This document shows, piece after piece, positions 17,464-26,028 of a stretch of DNA of 64,000 nucleotides (positions are counted from its first letter, which is position 1; each line of letters starts with the position of its first letter). The position numbers and the translations under genes are program-made. The stretch is from the NCBI GenBank assembly GCA_947499505.1, contig CANMOQ010000001.1:602037-666036 (forward strand), given 5' to 3'. Origin of the DNA: an uncultured Erythrobacter sp. GTDB taxonomy: Bacteria > Pseudomonadota > Alphaproteobacteria > Sphingomonadales > Sphingomonadaceae. The notes below the pieces were generated by a model. The model saw nothing but the letters and a program-made list of their open reading frames with translations, ran no database searches and was not told where the DNA came from.

Positions 17464-18366
17464 TTATCTCTTTTTCCCGGCGCGCGGGTGCGCAGCACGG
17501 TAATTTTCTAGCATTCGCGCCGCGTCTACTTGGGTGTAAATCTGGGTTGAACCGAGAGACGTATGCCCCAACAACTCCTGCAAAGACCTTAAATCGGCTC
17601 CCGCTCCCAACAGATGCGTCGCAAAGCTGTGGCGCAGCGCATGCGGGGTTGCTGTGTCGGGCAGACCCAAAGCGCGGCGAGCATTGGCCATCGCCTTTTG
17701 CACCATACCTGGGGACAGCGGGCCGCCTTTTGTCCCGCGGAACAGCGCTTCACTCGGCTCGGCCTTCCACGGGCAAAGCTCCGCATAGCGTGCCACGGCC
17801 CCCCGCGTGATTGGCAGGATCGGCACAATTCGCTGTTTTCCGCCCTTGCCGGTGACCTGCAGGGTCTCGCCCAGTTCCGCATCGGACCATTTGAGCGACA
17901 GGGCCTCTGCGATGCGCAGGCCCGATCCATACATCAGCAGCAAGACTGCGCGGTCGCGCGCGCCAATCCAATCCTCATCCGGCATCCCCGCGACTAGATC
18001 GGCTATATTCACCGCTTCATCGGGGGTGACAGGGCGGGGCAGATCCTTCTTGGTGCGCGGGCCGCGCAGGCGCGGTGCGGATGGATCGGGATCGCCGGTC
18101 TGTGCCCGGGCGAAGGTAATGAAAGCCTTAAGCGCGGATAGCTCGCGTGCTGTGCTGGCGTTGGACAGGCCATCATTCCGGCGGGCCGCGAGATGCGCGC
18201 GCAGGTCGTGCGCCTCCAACCCGGCAACACCGTACCAGTCCGTCAGATTGCGGGCCTTGAGCAGCCGCTCCGCCGCTGAGCAATAGGCGCGCACCGTGTG
18301 CGGGCTCCGCCGCCGTCCCTCGGCAAGGTGATCGCGCCACTCGGACAGAAGATCGTGCAGGCTCAC
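17464..18366 (-). CDS. xerC: Tyrosine recombinase XerC
   Basis: 300 residues. XerC, with XerD and FtsK, resolves chromosome dimers at dif. The N-terminal SAM-like core-binding domain spans about 1-95. The catalytic set is complete: Arg151 (GSGLRIAEAL), Lys175 region (TGKGGKQR), His242 and Arg245 (HALRHSFATHL), His268 (LLGHTS) and nucleophile Tyr277 (STQIYTQV). The start is GTG, overlapping the hemW stop by 4 bp. A degraded second copy of its 3' end lies 470 bp downstream, and a candidate dif site is at 59026. It could in principle be a different Xer-type recombinase; xerD is not seen. Confidence 0.9.
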   Translation of the reverse strand: MSLHDLLSEWRDHLAEGRRRSPHTVRAYCSAAERLLKARNLTDWYGVAGLEAHDLRAHLAARRNDGLSNASTARELSALKAFITFARAQTGDPDPSAPRLRGPRTKKDLPRPVTPDEAVNIADLVAGMPDEDWIGARDRAVLLLMYGSGLRIAEALSLKWSDAELGETLQVTGKGGKQRIVPILPITRGAVARYAELCPWKAEPSEALFRGTKGGPLSPGMVQKAMANARRALGLPDTATPHALRHSFATHLLGAGADLRSLQELLGHTSLGSTQIYTQVDAARMLENYRAAHPRAGKKR

Positions 18367-19514
18367 GCGTCCACCAGACTGTCGGCCACCACTTCGCCTA
18401 GCAGGGCGTCGAGCAATGGCAGGCCCGCCGGCGTCACACCGATTGCGTCACTGCGCCGCCACATCAGGCCAAGATCGCAATTGCGGGTCAATCCGCGCGG
18501 ATCGATCAATTGCGCTTCGTTCAGCTCGAAGCGCGCCGACATAGCGCCAAGGTCGATACCCTCGATCAGGCGCAATCCCATCAGCAGCGCTTCTGCGGCT
18601 TGATCTCTCGGGCGAAGCGCTTGTTTCTCCGCAATGCCGTGCTCTTGCTCACTGACCGCGCGAAGGAAATTTTCTGGCTTCTTGTGCCGCGTTGTCGCCA
18701 TTCCGCCGCGCCGACCATGCGCGCCCGGACCAATTCCGCAATAATCCTGATAGCGCCAATAGGTCAGGTTATGGCGGCTTTCCTCGCCCAGCCGCGCGTG
18801 ATTGCTGATCTCATAGGCGGGCAGTCCAGCTTTGCCGGTCAGCTCTTGCGTGATGGTGAAGAGTTCTGCCGCTGCGTCGTCGTCCAGCGGCGTAAAAATC
18901 CCGCGCCGCACATCGCTGGCAAAGCGCGTGCCGGGCTCAATTGTCAGCTGATAAAGCGACAGATGCGTGGTGCCGAGCGACAGCGCGCGGGCGAGCTGCG
19001 CCTCCCACAATTTAGGAGTGTGATCGGGCAGGGCGTAGATCAGGTCAAAGCTGACCCGCTCAAAATGCTGCTGCGCAGTAGTGAGCGCGGCGAGGGCTTC
19101 GTCCGCTCCATGCAAACGCCCGAGCCATTGCAAGCTTTCATCCTCAAGCGATTGAACACCCAGAGAAACGCGGTTGATCCCAGCGTTGGCTAGCGCTGCA
19201 AAATTGCTCGCTTCGACAGAGGAAGGGTTGGCCTCCAATGTGATCTCGATATCAGGTGCGAACCCCCACAATTGCTCCGCTTCTGCCAGCAGCGCCGCGA
19301 CCAGTTCAGGCGGCATTAGCGAAGGTGTACCCCCGCCAAAAAAGATCGATGTCAGCGGCTCTCCGCCCGCCAATTTCGCCTCAAACCGCATATCGGCGAG
19401 CAAAGCAGTCTGCCACAGCTGAACGTCCACGCTGGTGCGGACATGCGAGTTGAAATCGCAATAGGGGCATTTCTTCGCGCAGAAGGGCCAGTGGATGTAA
19501 AGAGCACGCGCCAT
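18363..19514 (-). CDS. hemW: Radical SAM heme chaperone HemW
   Basis: 383 residues. The radical-SAM cluster motif is Cys12-x3-Cys16-x2-Cys19 in PFCAKKCPYCDFNSH, followed by the family signatures FFGGGTPSLM, EANPSSVEASNFAAL and RVSLGVQSLEDE, and a C-terminal HemN_C-type region. HemW-like proteins bind heme and deliver it to respiratory enzymes; many were annotated as oxygen-independent coproporphyrinogen oxidases, but the N-terminal extension needed for true HemN is absent. It starts with ATG at 19514 and its stop overlaps xerC by 4 bp; the pair is likely one transcript. Confidence 0.92.
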   Translation of the reverse strand: MARALYIHWPFCAKKCPYCDFNSHVRTSVDVQLWQTALLADMRFEAKLAGGEPLTSIFFGGGTPSLMPPELVAALLAEAEQLWGFAPDIEITLEANPSSVEASNFAALANAGINRVSLGVQSLEDESLQWLGRLHGADEALAALTTAQQHFERVSFDLIYALPDHTPKLWEAQLARALSLGTTHLSLYQLTIEPGTRFASDVRRGIFTPLDDDAAAELFTITQELTGKAGLPAYEISNHARLGEESRHNLTYWRYQDYCGIGPGAHGRRGGMATTRHKKPENFLRAVSEQEHGIAEKQALRPRDQAAEALLMGLRLIEGIDLGAMSARFELNEAQLIDPRGLTRNCDLGLMWRRSDAIGVTPAGLPLLDALLGEVVADSLVDA

Positions 19515-19559
19515 CGCTTCTTTCAGCCTTTGTTAAAGGCTCTAAGTCAAGGTGCGGCC

Positions 19560-20099
19560 ATGCGATTCAGCGCGAAAATTTTCGGGTGCCTGGCCCTTCT
19601 TGCGAGTGTGAGTGCGCCTAGCGCGATTGCGCAGGAACGCCAGAATACCGCGCAGCAGGTGGACCGCTTCGCTGGCGAATTGCTACACGCGCACAACGTA
19701 GAACGCGCCGAATTCGGTGTTCAGAGGCTATCGTGGTCTCCGCAGCTTGCCAATGAGGCTCAGGACTGGGCCAATCGGCTCGCGCGCAGGGGCGTAATGC
19801 AGCATGCCTCGCTGGATCAGCGCAGAGGGCGCGGCGAAAACCTCTGGATGGGCACTGCAGGCTATTTCAGCCTCAGCGCGATGATCGGCTTTTTTGCCGA
19901 GGAAAAGCGGCACTTTAGGCCGGGCACTTTCCCGAATGTCTCACGCACAGGCAATTGGGCGGACGTTGGCCACTACACACAAATGGTCTGGGCCGAGACA
20001 CGCGAAGTCGGCTGCGGAATTGCGCGAGGCAGAGGCAATGAATTCCTCGTGTGCCGATATTGGCCCGCAGGAAACACATATGGCCGCAAGGTGGGTTGA
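19560..20099 (+). CDS. Secreted CAP-domain (SCP/PR-1-like) protein, copy 1
   Basis: 179 residues with signal peptide MRFSAKIFGCLALLASVSAP followed by SAIAQ. The mature protein is one CAP domain: LLHAHNVERAEFGVQRLSW, DWANRLARRGVMQHAS, RGRGENLWMG, GHYTQMVWAETREVGCGIA and FLVCRYWPAGN. CAP proteins bind lipids or sterols or act as peptidases; the role in alphaproteobacteria is unknown. The start is the ATG at 19560, set by the signal peptide. A second CAP protein follows 31 bp later, so this is a tandem paralogue pair. Confidence 0.87.
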   Translation: MRFSAKIFGCLALLASVSAPSAIAQERQNTAQQVDRFAGELLHAHNVERAEFGVQRLSWSPQLANEAQDWANRLARRGVMQHASLDQRRGRGENLWMGTAGYFSLSAMIGFFAEEKRHFRPGTFPNVSRTGNWADVGHYTQMVWAETREVGCGIARGRGNEFLVCRYWPAGNTYGRKVG

Positions 20100-20130
20100 G
20101 CGCCGCGAGCGCTTTGGGGAAAGTCGATTG

Positions 20131-20784
20131 ATGTCAAAGATTTCTAAAACATGCAGCAAAATGGTCGCGCCGGTCGCGATCATCCTCGTCGCGTCCGGCT
20201 GCGGAGGCGGCGAAAGCGGCTCTTCACCCAGCACCAATACGGCTGCGACAGGCGGAACGTCGTCGTCACCGCCGCCTGCTCCTCCCCCGCCACCGCCTCC
20301 TCCACCGCCGCCACCGGCAACGGGTGGAACAGCCTCAACGCGCCAGGACGATATGCTCCGGGTGATGCTGGCGGAACACAATGACGCGCGTCAGGAAGTT
20401 GGCGTTGCGCCAATGACCTTGGACGATGACTTGAGCCGCCAAGCGCTTGTTTATGCTGAAGAACTCGCTCGCACAGGGCGATTTGAGCACAGCACCAGCG
20501 CCTCACGCCCCAATCAGGGTGAGAACCTATGGGCAGGCACCGAAGGCGCTTTCACTTACGAGGTGATGGCGAACGGTTGGATCAGCGAAAAGCAATATTA
20601 CATCCACGACCGCTTTCCCTATGTGAGCAATACGGGCGATTGGACCGATGTGGGCCACTACACCCAGATCATTTGGGCAAACTCAACGGAACTTGGATGC
20701 GGGGTTGCGACCGGTTCAGGCCGCGATTACCTCGTTTGTCGGTACTCGCCACCGGGTAATGTTTCGGGGCAATTCGCATACTGA
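20131..20784 (+). CDS. CAP-domain lipoprotein with polyproline linker, copy 2
   Basis: 217 residues. The N-terminus (MSKISKTCSKMVAPVAIILV, then ASGC) is a lipoprotein signal; then a Gly/Ser/Thr stretch, an almost unbroken run of about 14 prolines, and a CAP domain (MLAEHNDARQEVGVAPMTL, RPNQGENLWAG, GHYTQIIWANSTELGCGVA, YLVCRYSPPGN). The linker probably spans peptidoglycan or holds the CAP domain away from the membrane. The start is the ATG at 20131, chosen for the lipobox. It is clearly paralogous to the preceding gene, differing mainly in anchoring. Confidence 0.87.
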   Translation: MSKISKTCSKMVAPVAIILVASGCGGGESGSSPSTNTAATGGTSSSPPPAPPPPPPPPPPPPATGGTASTRQDDMLRVMLAEHNDARQEVGVAPMTLDDDLSRQALVYAEELARTGRFEHSTSASRPNQGENLWAGTEGAFTYEVMANGWISEKQYYIHDRFPYVSNTGDWTDVGHYTQIIWANSTELGCGVATGSGRDYLVCRYSPPGNVSGQFAY

Positions 20785-20793
20785 TCCCTTTGA

Positions 20794-21420
20794 TCAGGCG
20801 CCGAATTGATCTGCGACCAGCTTGGCAAATGCATCGGCACGGTGGCTGATGCTGTGCTTTTCCGCTGGATCGATTTCGGCAAAGGTCTGGTCCCGGCCAG
20901 TCGGCACAAACACGGGATCATAGCCAAAGCCCATTTCTCCGCGCGGGGGCCAAGTTAGGCTGCCCGGGCATGTGCCCTCATAGACGACATGCTGGCCATC
21001 GGGCCACGCAATGGCCAGTACGCAGTGGAATGCGGCGCTGCGGTCCACATCGGGGCCGTGCTGGGCCAGCAACCCCTCAACCTTGCCCATCGCCATATAC
21101 CAATCGCGGCCCGGATCGCCCTCAAACCATTGTCTCTCCGCCCAATCGGCAGTGTATACCCCGGGCCTTCCCTCCAGTGCATCTACGGACAGACCGCTGT
21201 CATCGGCGAGGGCTGCGAGACCCGAGGCTTCAGCAGCAGCCCGCGCCTTGATTAGTGCGTTGTCTGCGAAGGTTTTGCCGGTCTCGGGTGGCTCCGGCAG
21301 GCCGAGTGACCCGGCGGAGATGCACTTCATCCCGTAGGGACTGAGCAGAGCTGAAATCTCTTTCAATTTGCCCGCATTATGCGTCGCAATGACCAGCGAT
21401 CCGGAGCCAAGTTTGCTCAT
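20794..21420 (-). CDS. rdgB: XTP/dITP diphosphatase (non-canonical purine NTPase)
   Basis: 208 residues of the HAM1/RdgB family, which hydrolyses ITP, dITP and XTP to keep deaminated purines out of nucleic acids. Signature segments are LVIATHNAGKLKEI, TFADNALIKARAA, LADDSGLSVDALEGRPGVY and GEMGFGYDPVFVP, with FAEIDPAEKHSISHRADAF near the C-terminus. ATG at 21420 overlaps the stop of the YcxB-like gene (ATGA), and rph is just upstream, so rph, the YcxB-like gene and rdgB form one leftward run. Confidence 0.94.
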   Translation of the reverse strand: MSKLGSGSLVIATHNAGKLKEISALLSPYGMKCISAGSLGLPEPPETGKTFADNALIKARAAAEASGLAALADDSGLSVDALEGRPGVYTADWAERQWFEGDPGRDWYMAMGKVEGLLAQHGPDVDRSAAFHCVLAIAWPDGQHVVYEGTCPGSLTWPPRGEMGFGYDPVFVPTGRDQTFAEIDPAEKHSISHRADAFAKLVADQFGA

Positions 21421-21929
21421 TTCCGGCGTTTTCCTTTTTTCACGAGGCCAGCCGCGATCAGCCGCTCTCGCGCGAAGTTGATGATCGCCTTATCAATCTG
21501 GTCTTTGGGTAGGATGTAGGCGAGTTGGCTGTTCAAATACATCGCGAACAGTTCATCCCGTTCGTTCCATAAAACGATTTGCGACCATTTGCCGTTCACA
21601 TGCGCAGATGGCTGGACTAACGAAAAGCCCTCGTCATCCAACGTCAGATCAACATGCTCTTTGATGAGCACATAGTCAGCCCAAGCTCTCTTCGCTTGCC
21701 ATGGTAGCACGACAAAGCGCGAAAACGCGATGACCAGTGTTGCGCTTATCACGCCGCCGATAACAACGCTTAGCGCAGCGATCGCGTCATCAAAGAGGAA
21801 TGCGATCAGCCCCAAGATCGCTACCAACCCGGTCAGAATTGCAAGCCCGCGAAACAGACTGCTGGCAAATTGCAGCTTCCAGAATGCGAGATGCAATTCT
21901 TCCGAGATTGAATAGCGAACCGGACCCAT
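21417..21929 (-). CDS. YcxB-like membrane protein
   Basis: 170 residues. Two membrane segments near the N-terminus (LAILTGLVAILGLIAFLF and ALSVVIGGVISATLVIAF) are followed by a cytoplasmic domain HVDLTLDDEGFSLVQPSAHV...WSQIVLWNERDELFAMYLN, the pattern of YcxB-type PH-like domains. The function is unknown in the family. It lies 4 bp downstream of rph and overlaps rdgB by 4 bp, so it is co-transcribed with two housekeeping nucleotide genes, although its role need not be related. Confidence 0.68.
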   Translation of the reverse strand: MGPVRYSISEELHLAFWKLQFASSLFRGLAILTGLVAILGLIAFLFDDAIAALSVVIGGVISATLVIAFSRFVVLPWQAKRAWADYVLIKEHVDLTLDDEGFSLVQPSAHVNGKWSQIVLWNERDELFAMYLNSQLAYILPKDQIDKAIINFARERLIAAGLVKKGKRRK

Positions 21930-21933
21930 TGGT

Positions 21934-22650
21934 TTAGGCGCCGGTTGCTTTCAACTGCTCCGCGAAAATACCATCGCAGCCGATGTTTGCGAGACGGAGC
22001 AGGCGCAGCAGGCCTTCCTCGTCATAGGTTGCGCCCTCTGCGGTCGCCTGAACCTCAGCGATTTGGCCGCCGGAGATCAGCACGAAGTTCGCATCCGCAT
22101 CCGCATCGCTGTCCTCAGGGTAATCGAGGTCGAGCACGGGGGTGCCCTTGTAGATGCCGCAAGAGATCGCCGCGACCTGCGCGGTGATTGGGTCTTCTTT
22201 GATATCGCCCGATACGATCAAGCCGTTTACCGCAAGGCGCAAGGCAACCCATGCGCCCGAGATCGAGGCCGTGCGCGTGCCGCCGTCCGCCTGAATCACG
22301 TCGCAATCCAAGGTGATTTGCCGCTCGCCAAGCTTTTTCAGATCGACCACAGCGCGCAAAGAACGCCCGATAAGGCGCTGAATTTCTTGAGTGCGGCCAG
22401 ACTGCTTGCCGCGAGCAGCCTCGCGAGAGCCGCGAGTGTGCGTTGCGCGTGGGAGCATCGAATATTCACCGGTGACCCAGCCTTCGCCTTTGCCGCGCAG
22501 CCATGGCGGGATGCGTTCTTCGACGCTGGCCGTGCACAGCACGCGGGTGTCGCCAAAGCTGATCAGGCAAGAGCCCTCTGCATGTTTGGTGAAGCCGGTT
22601 TCGATTGTAATTGCGCGCATTTCGTCGGGCGCGCGGCCAGATGGTCGCAT
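21934..22650 (-). CDS. rph: Ribonuclease PH
   Basis: 238 residues. RNase PH trims tRNA 3' ends phosphorolytically. The sequence opens [20 protein letters not shown] and shows [77 protein letters not shown] and [19 protein letters not shown], all standard RNase PH blocks with the acidic phosphate/metal site near the C-terminal half. It is divergent from hrcA with 110 bp between, which is the common alphaproteobacterial arrangement rdgB-rph / hrcA-grpE. Confidence 0.96.
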   Translation of the reverse strand: MRPSGRAPDEMRAITIETGFTKHAEGSCLISFGDTRVLCTASVEERIPPWLRGKGEGWVTGEYSMLPRATHTRGSREAARGKQSGRTQEIQRLIGRSLRAVVDLKKLGERQITLDCDVIQADGGTRTASISGAWVALRLAVNGLIVSGDIKEDPITAQVAAISCGIYKGTPVLDLDYPEDSDADADANFVLISGGQIAEVQATAEGATYDEEGLLRLLRLANIGCDGIFAEQLKATGA

Positions 22651-22760
22651 GATGTTTTCCTATGTTCGATTCGCTTGGCGCACGGTTTGGCGGGACAAAA
22701 GAGTGGCGGCAAGGGCGCGGCCGGGCTTGGCTCGGGATAGTTTCGCGCTAAATAGCACGC

Positions 22761-23804
22761 ATGGCCTCACCACCAATTTCAGAAATGACGGACCGGGCGC
22801 GCGAGATTTTCCGCCGCGTGGTGGAAGGCTATATGGATAATGGCCAACCCGTTGGTTCGAAAACTCTGTCGGGCGACGTTGGTTTGAACCTCTCGCCTGC
22901 CTCCATCCGCTCTGTGCTGGCGGATCTGGAGGGGCTGGGGCTGCTTGCCGCGCCGCACACCAGCGCAGGGCGCTTGCCGACGGAAATTGGCCTGAGACTG
23001 TTTGTCGACGGCATGATGCAGGTCGCTGAACCCACACCAGAAGAGCGCGCGCAGATTGAGCAGCGGCTCGGCGAGCCTGGCCCTGTGGAACAGGCGTTGG
23101 AGCAGGCTAGCTCTGTGCTCTCGGATCTCTCCGGTGCTGCGGGGATGGTTATGGTGCCAACGCGGGAGCAGCAATTGGCGCAGTTCAATCTTGTCGATCT
23201 GGGGCAGGGCAGGGCGCTCGCCGTTCTTGTTGGCGAGGATGGCGGGGTTGAAAACCGTGTTTTGCAGCTGGGCGGCGCGGTTTCACCGAGCGCGCTGGAG
23301 GCGGCAACCAATTACATAACTGCGCGGCTTTCCGGCAGGACGCTGAGCGATGCGGCCGCGGCAATGCGGCAAGAGATTAAAGCCGGCCAATCCCAGCTTG
23401 ATGATGCGAGCAAAGATCTGGTTGAGCGCGGCCTGGCCGTGTGGAGCGAGGACACAGAGGAACGCCCAGTCCTGATCGTGCGCGGAGCCTCCAACCTGCT
23501 GGATGATGCCGCGATGGAGGATATCGACCGGGTTCGCTCGCTGCTCGATGATCTGGAGAATAAACAATCGGTTGCAGCTTTGCTCGACAACGCGCGCGAG
23601 GCCGAGGCGACGCGCATTTTCATCGGCAGCGAAAACCGTTTGTTCGGACTTTCCGGCTCTTCCGTCATCGCCTCACCCTATCGCGACCGCGAGGGAAGGG
23701 TGGTGGGAGTTCTGGGTGTGATCGGACCGACGCGGTTGAATTACGCGCGCGTGGTCCCCATGGTGGATTTAACAGCCCGTTCTTTGGGCAAACTCATTGC
23801 ATAA
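22761..23804 (+). CDS. hrcA: Heat-inducible transcription repressor HrcA
   Basis: 347 residues. The winged-helix N-terminus (TDRAREIFRRVVEGYMDNGQ then PVGSKTL, LSPASIRSVLADLEGLGLL) and the GAF-like regulatory domain (GSENRLFGLSGSSVIASPYR, GVLGVIGPTRLNYARVVPMV) identify HrcA. It represses chaperonin genes by binding CIRCE elements. I find no CIRCE (TTAGCACTC-N9-GAGTGCTAA) anywhere near the chaperone genes here, so its target, probably groESL, lies elsewhere. grpE follows after 17 bp. Confidence 0.95.
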   Translation: MASPPISEMTDRAREIFRRVVEGYMDNGQPVGSKTLSGDVGLNLSPASIRSVLADLEGLGLLAAPHTSAGRLPTEIGLRLFVDGMMQVAEPTPEERAQIEQRLGEPGPVEQALEQASSVLSDLSGAAGMVMVPTREQQLAQFNLVDLGQGRALAVLVGEDGGVENRVLQLGGAVSPSALEAATNYITARLSGRTLSDAAAAMRQEIKAGQSQLDDASKDLVERGLAVWSEDTEERPVLIVRGASNLLDDAAMEDIDRVRSLLDDLENKQSVAALLDNAREAEATRIFIGSENRLFGLSGSSVIASPYRDREGRVVGVLGVIGPTRLNYARVVPMVDLTARSLGKLIA

Positions 23805-23821
23805 TTGGACATAAGACGACG

Positions 23822-24412
23822 ATGATCGACAACGATAAGCCGCACGACGAAGCGGCAGAAGCAGAATTGAAAGGCGTGCCAGAGGAATTTCTGGAAGACG
23901 CAGACGCGCCGGATGGTGAAGATGGCGGAGAGGATGATCTGAGCGAGGCGCTGGAATCGCTGCGCCGCGATCTGGAAGAATCCAAGCAAGAGACGCTGTA
24001 TGCGAAGGCCGAGACACAGAATGTCCGCCGCCGGATGGAAAAAGACGTTGCCGATGCGCGCGCCTATGCGGCGACCGGGTTTGCGCGTGATGTGCTGAGC
24101 GTGGCAGATAATCTTTCCCGCGCTATTGAAGCGATCCCAGAGAGCCTCCGCGAAGATGAGAAGATGAAGGGCCTAGTGACCGGTATTGAGGCCACTCAGC
24201 GCGAGCTGGAGAAGGTCTTTAAGAGCCACGGCATTGAGCGGGTGGCCGCGGTCGGCCTCCCCCTCGATCCGAACCAGCACCAGGCAATGCTCGAAGTGCC
24301 CAGCGATGAGCACGAGCCGGGCACCATCATTCAGGAAATGCAGGCAGGCTGGATGATCAAGGATCGCCTGCTGCGCCCGGCCATGGTTGGTGTTGCGAAA
24401 AAGCCGGATTGA
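23822..24412 (+). CDS. grpE: Nucleotide exchange factor GrpE
   Basis: 196 residues. GrpE releases ADP from DnaK. An acidic N-terminal tail (PDGEDGGEDDLSEALESL) leads into the long dimer-forming helix (ETLYAKAETQNVRRRMEKDV) and the beta domain (GIERVAAVGLPLDPNQHQAM then LEVPSDEHEPGTI, QAGWMIKDRLLRPAMVGV). It is co-transcribed with hrcA. dnaK and dnaJ lie 2.3 kb further on in the same direction, separated by ompW and two leftward genes. Confidence 0.95.
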   Translation: MIDNDKPHDEAAEAELKGVPEEFLEDADAPDGEDGGEDDLSEALESLRRDLEESKQETLYAKAETQNVRRRMEKDVADARAYAATGFARDVLSVADNLSRAIEAIPESLREDEKMKGLVTGIEATQRELEKVFKSHGIERVAAVGLPLDPNQHQAMLEVPSDEHEPGTIIQEMQAGWMIKDRLLRPAMVGVAKKPD

Positions 24413-24758
24413 GTTCTTAGCTGCGTTTTTGATCCGATTTCTATGTTGATGTCGCGTGCCATCCATGATTGCGCCGTATTGTATTACGTTGCCTAACGCT
24501 CGCGCGGACGGCAATTCTAGCGCGCGGACCGATCAGGCCTCAGCTTATGTGACAACTGTGCGACAAGGGCCTGTCATGCGCATTAATAAGCATCAACCTC
24601 AATAGCTTAACGAATTCAGACCAATTTACTCGTATTTTCGGGAACAACTCCTTTCGTGACCCATTTCCCATCCATGAGATGACGTTTCATCTCGATTCTT
24701 GGGCGGGGAAGATCAGATGCAATGGCGAACGCCTGCGCATCAGCTAGGAGTTTTTTAA
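24413..24758. other. 346-bp intergenic region upstream of ompW
   Basis: No convincing gene is present. It holds the grpE 3' side, an AT-rich stretch (about 24540-24660) that probably contains the ompW promoter, an 18-bp inverted repeat at 24676-24693, and a ribosome site (AGGAG, 24749 area) before the ompW ATG. The long leader of about 65 bases after the inverted repeat could be an untranslated regulatory leader. I cannot place -35/-10 boxes with confidence. A small leftward open frame here has no family resemblance and is ignored. Confidence 0.5.
24676..24693. promoter_or_regulatory. Inverted repeat in the ompW leader
   Basis: GAGATGA, CGTT, TCATCTC: a perfect 7-bp inverted repeat with a 4-base loop, 65 bp before the ompW ATG. 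It may be an operator or an RNA hairpin in the leader. Outer membrane protein genes in this group are often under small-RNA/Hfq or envelope-stress control, but nothing here proves that. Confidence 0.4.
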
Positions 24759-25439
24759 ATGCGTAAAATGTCTGTATCGCTCGCAGCCTTGCTAGCGGTT
24801 GGATTTTCGGCACCGGCGTTCGCGCAAGACGACGATCGCGCTGGCACTATTCAGGTGAAAGTGCTTGGCACAGCTGTGTTGCCTGATGGCGAGATTGGCG
24901 AGGTCGAAGTGGATACTTTTGGCTTGCCTGCCGGAAGCCAAGCAAAAGCAACGGATGAATTTATCCCATCTTTCGCGGTTGAGTATTACGTCAACAACAA
25001 CATCTCAATCGAGACCATCGCTGGCGTTGCGCGCCATGATGTAGAAGGTCTTGGCGCGCTTGCCGGAGTGGAGTTGGTCGATGATCTGCGCCTCGTGCCT
25101 GCCACTGTTACAGCCAAAGCTCACCTCGATGTCGCCCCAGGTATCAAGCCATATGTAGGCGCGGGTCTTGCGTACTTTATGTACTTTGCTGAAGACGAAG
25201 GCTCGGGGATTGCCCAACTTGGCGTTAATGACGCGGATCTGTCGAACGAGTTTGGTTTTGCGCTTCAAGCAGGCGTAGACTTTGCACTCGGAGACAGCGG
25301 CTATGGCCTCACCATTGATGCAAAGCGCTATTTCATCACAACAGATGCCAGTTTCCGTGTGGATGGTACTGAGATCATTCGCACAGAGCACAATCTTGAT
25401 CCGTGGACGCTTAGTGCAGGCGTTTATGTGACGTTCTAA
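24759..25439 (+). CDS. OmpW-family outer membrane protein
   Basis: 226 residues. Signal peptide MRKMSVSLAALLAVGFSAPA then FAQ, followed by an eight-stranded barrel pattern: IQVKVLGTAVLPDGEIG, FIPSFAVEYYVNNNISIETI, VTAKAHLDVAPGIKPYVGAG then LAYFMYF, FGFALQAGVDFALGDSGYGL, and a C-terminal aromatic residue (GVYVTF), the BAM recognition signal. OmpW barrels carry small hydrophobic compounds or ions across the outer membrane. A good ribosome site precedes the ATG and a strong terminator follows, so it is monocistronic. Confidence 0.88.
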   Translation: MRKMSVSLAALLAVGFSAPAFAQDDDRAGTIQVKVLGTAVLPDGEIGEVEVDTFGLPAGSQAKATDEFIPSFAVEYYVNNNISIETIAGVARHDVEGLGALAGVELVDDLRLVPATVTAKAHLDVAPGIKPYVGAGLAYFMYFAEDEGSGIAQLGVNDADLSNEFGFALQAGVDFALGDSGYGLTIDAKRYFITTDASFRVDGTEIIRTEHNLDPWTLSAGVYVTF

Positions 25440-25461
25440 TCCAAAATAAAGTTACCTCAGG

Positions 25462-25496
25462 AAAAAGGGTCGCAAGTTTACTTGCGGCCCTTTTTT
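25462..25496. terminator. Strong rho-independent terminator after ompW (probably bidirectional)
   Basis: AAAAAGGG-T-CGCAAGT-TT-ACTTGCG-G-CCCTTTTTT: a GC-rich stem with a 2-base loop and one mismatch, followed by a T-run on the + strand and by an equal T-run on the - strand. It can end both ompW and the convergent gene at 25502-25957. Confidence 0.9.
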
Positions 25497-25501
25497 GCGC
25501 T

Positions 25502-25957
25502 TTATTCGATTGCGCCGGGAAACCGCACCAAGCCATCATAAACCGATTTATCGGCCACTCCGGTAACGCGCACGCCCTGCCGCATCCAGAAGGCGTGCTT
25601 TACGATCTCCGCCTGCTGCTCAATACCATAGGCGGCGAAGGGCTGGCCGGGTTTGAGCGTGTAGTCATAGCGGCAGAAGGGGTGGCGGTGCAGCAGCAAG
25701 TACCAATCGCCGTGCGTTTGGGTTTGCCAGACATGGGTTAGCTCGTGGATCAGCAGGCCTTGGCGGATCAGCCCTTCACCGGAAAAGTCATCGCAATAGG
25801 CCGCGCCATTTGGATGAAAATGCACGTGGCCGCGCGGAGCCATTGTGACTTTGCGCGGCTGAAAAGGAAACCATTTGCGGCGCCGGATACGCACCGCCTC
25901 ATAATCAATCGCGGTGCCAAAAACGGTCTTTGCGATCCCAATTTCACCCGGCGTCAA
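25502..25957 (-). CDS. vgr-related protein with HELTH metal-site motif
   Basis: 151 residues of a small sphingomonad family usually annotated only as vgr-related. The sequence TPGEIGIAKTVFGTAIDYEA is the typical opening, and LIHELTHVWQTQTHGDWYL carries a zincin-like HExxH variant (HELTH), so metal binding is plausible. Despite the name there is no VgrG spike structure and no type VI genes nearby. The given start is a TTG; the frame stays open upstream without ATG or GTG, so the N-terminus may be longer by some residues. Confidence 0.62.
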   Translation of the reverse strand: MTPGEIGIAKTVFGTAIDYEAVRIRRRKWFPFQPRKVTMAPRGHVHFHPNGAAYCDDFSGEGLIRQGLLIHELTHVWQTQTHGDWYLLLHRHPFCRYDYTLKPGQPFAAYGIEQQAEIVKHAFWMRQGVRVTGVADKSVYDGLVRFPGAIE

Positions 25958-26028
25958 AGTGCGCTCCCCGCCGACCGGGCAGGCCGGGACGAGCGCGTGA
26001 CTTTCAGCCGTAGGTGAGGGCGTTTCGC

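Noticed and set aside
20270-20330. Proline-codon run as a tandem-repeat or CRISPR-like element
   Set aside because: It is a CCN codon run inside the lipoprotein linker, in frame with good flanking domains.
22651-22760. CIRCE element in front of hrcA
   Set aside because: No TTAGCACTC / GAGTGCTAA pair is present in the gap; only partial AT-rich similarity (CTAAATAGCACGC) is seen.
25502-25957. vgr-related gene as part of a type VI secretion system
   Set aside because: No VgrG structure, no tss genes nearby; only the legacy family name suggests it.
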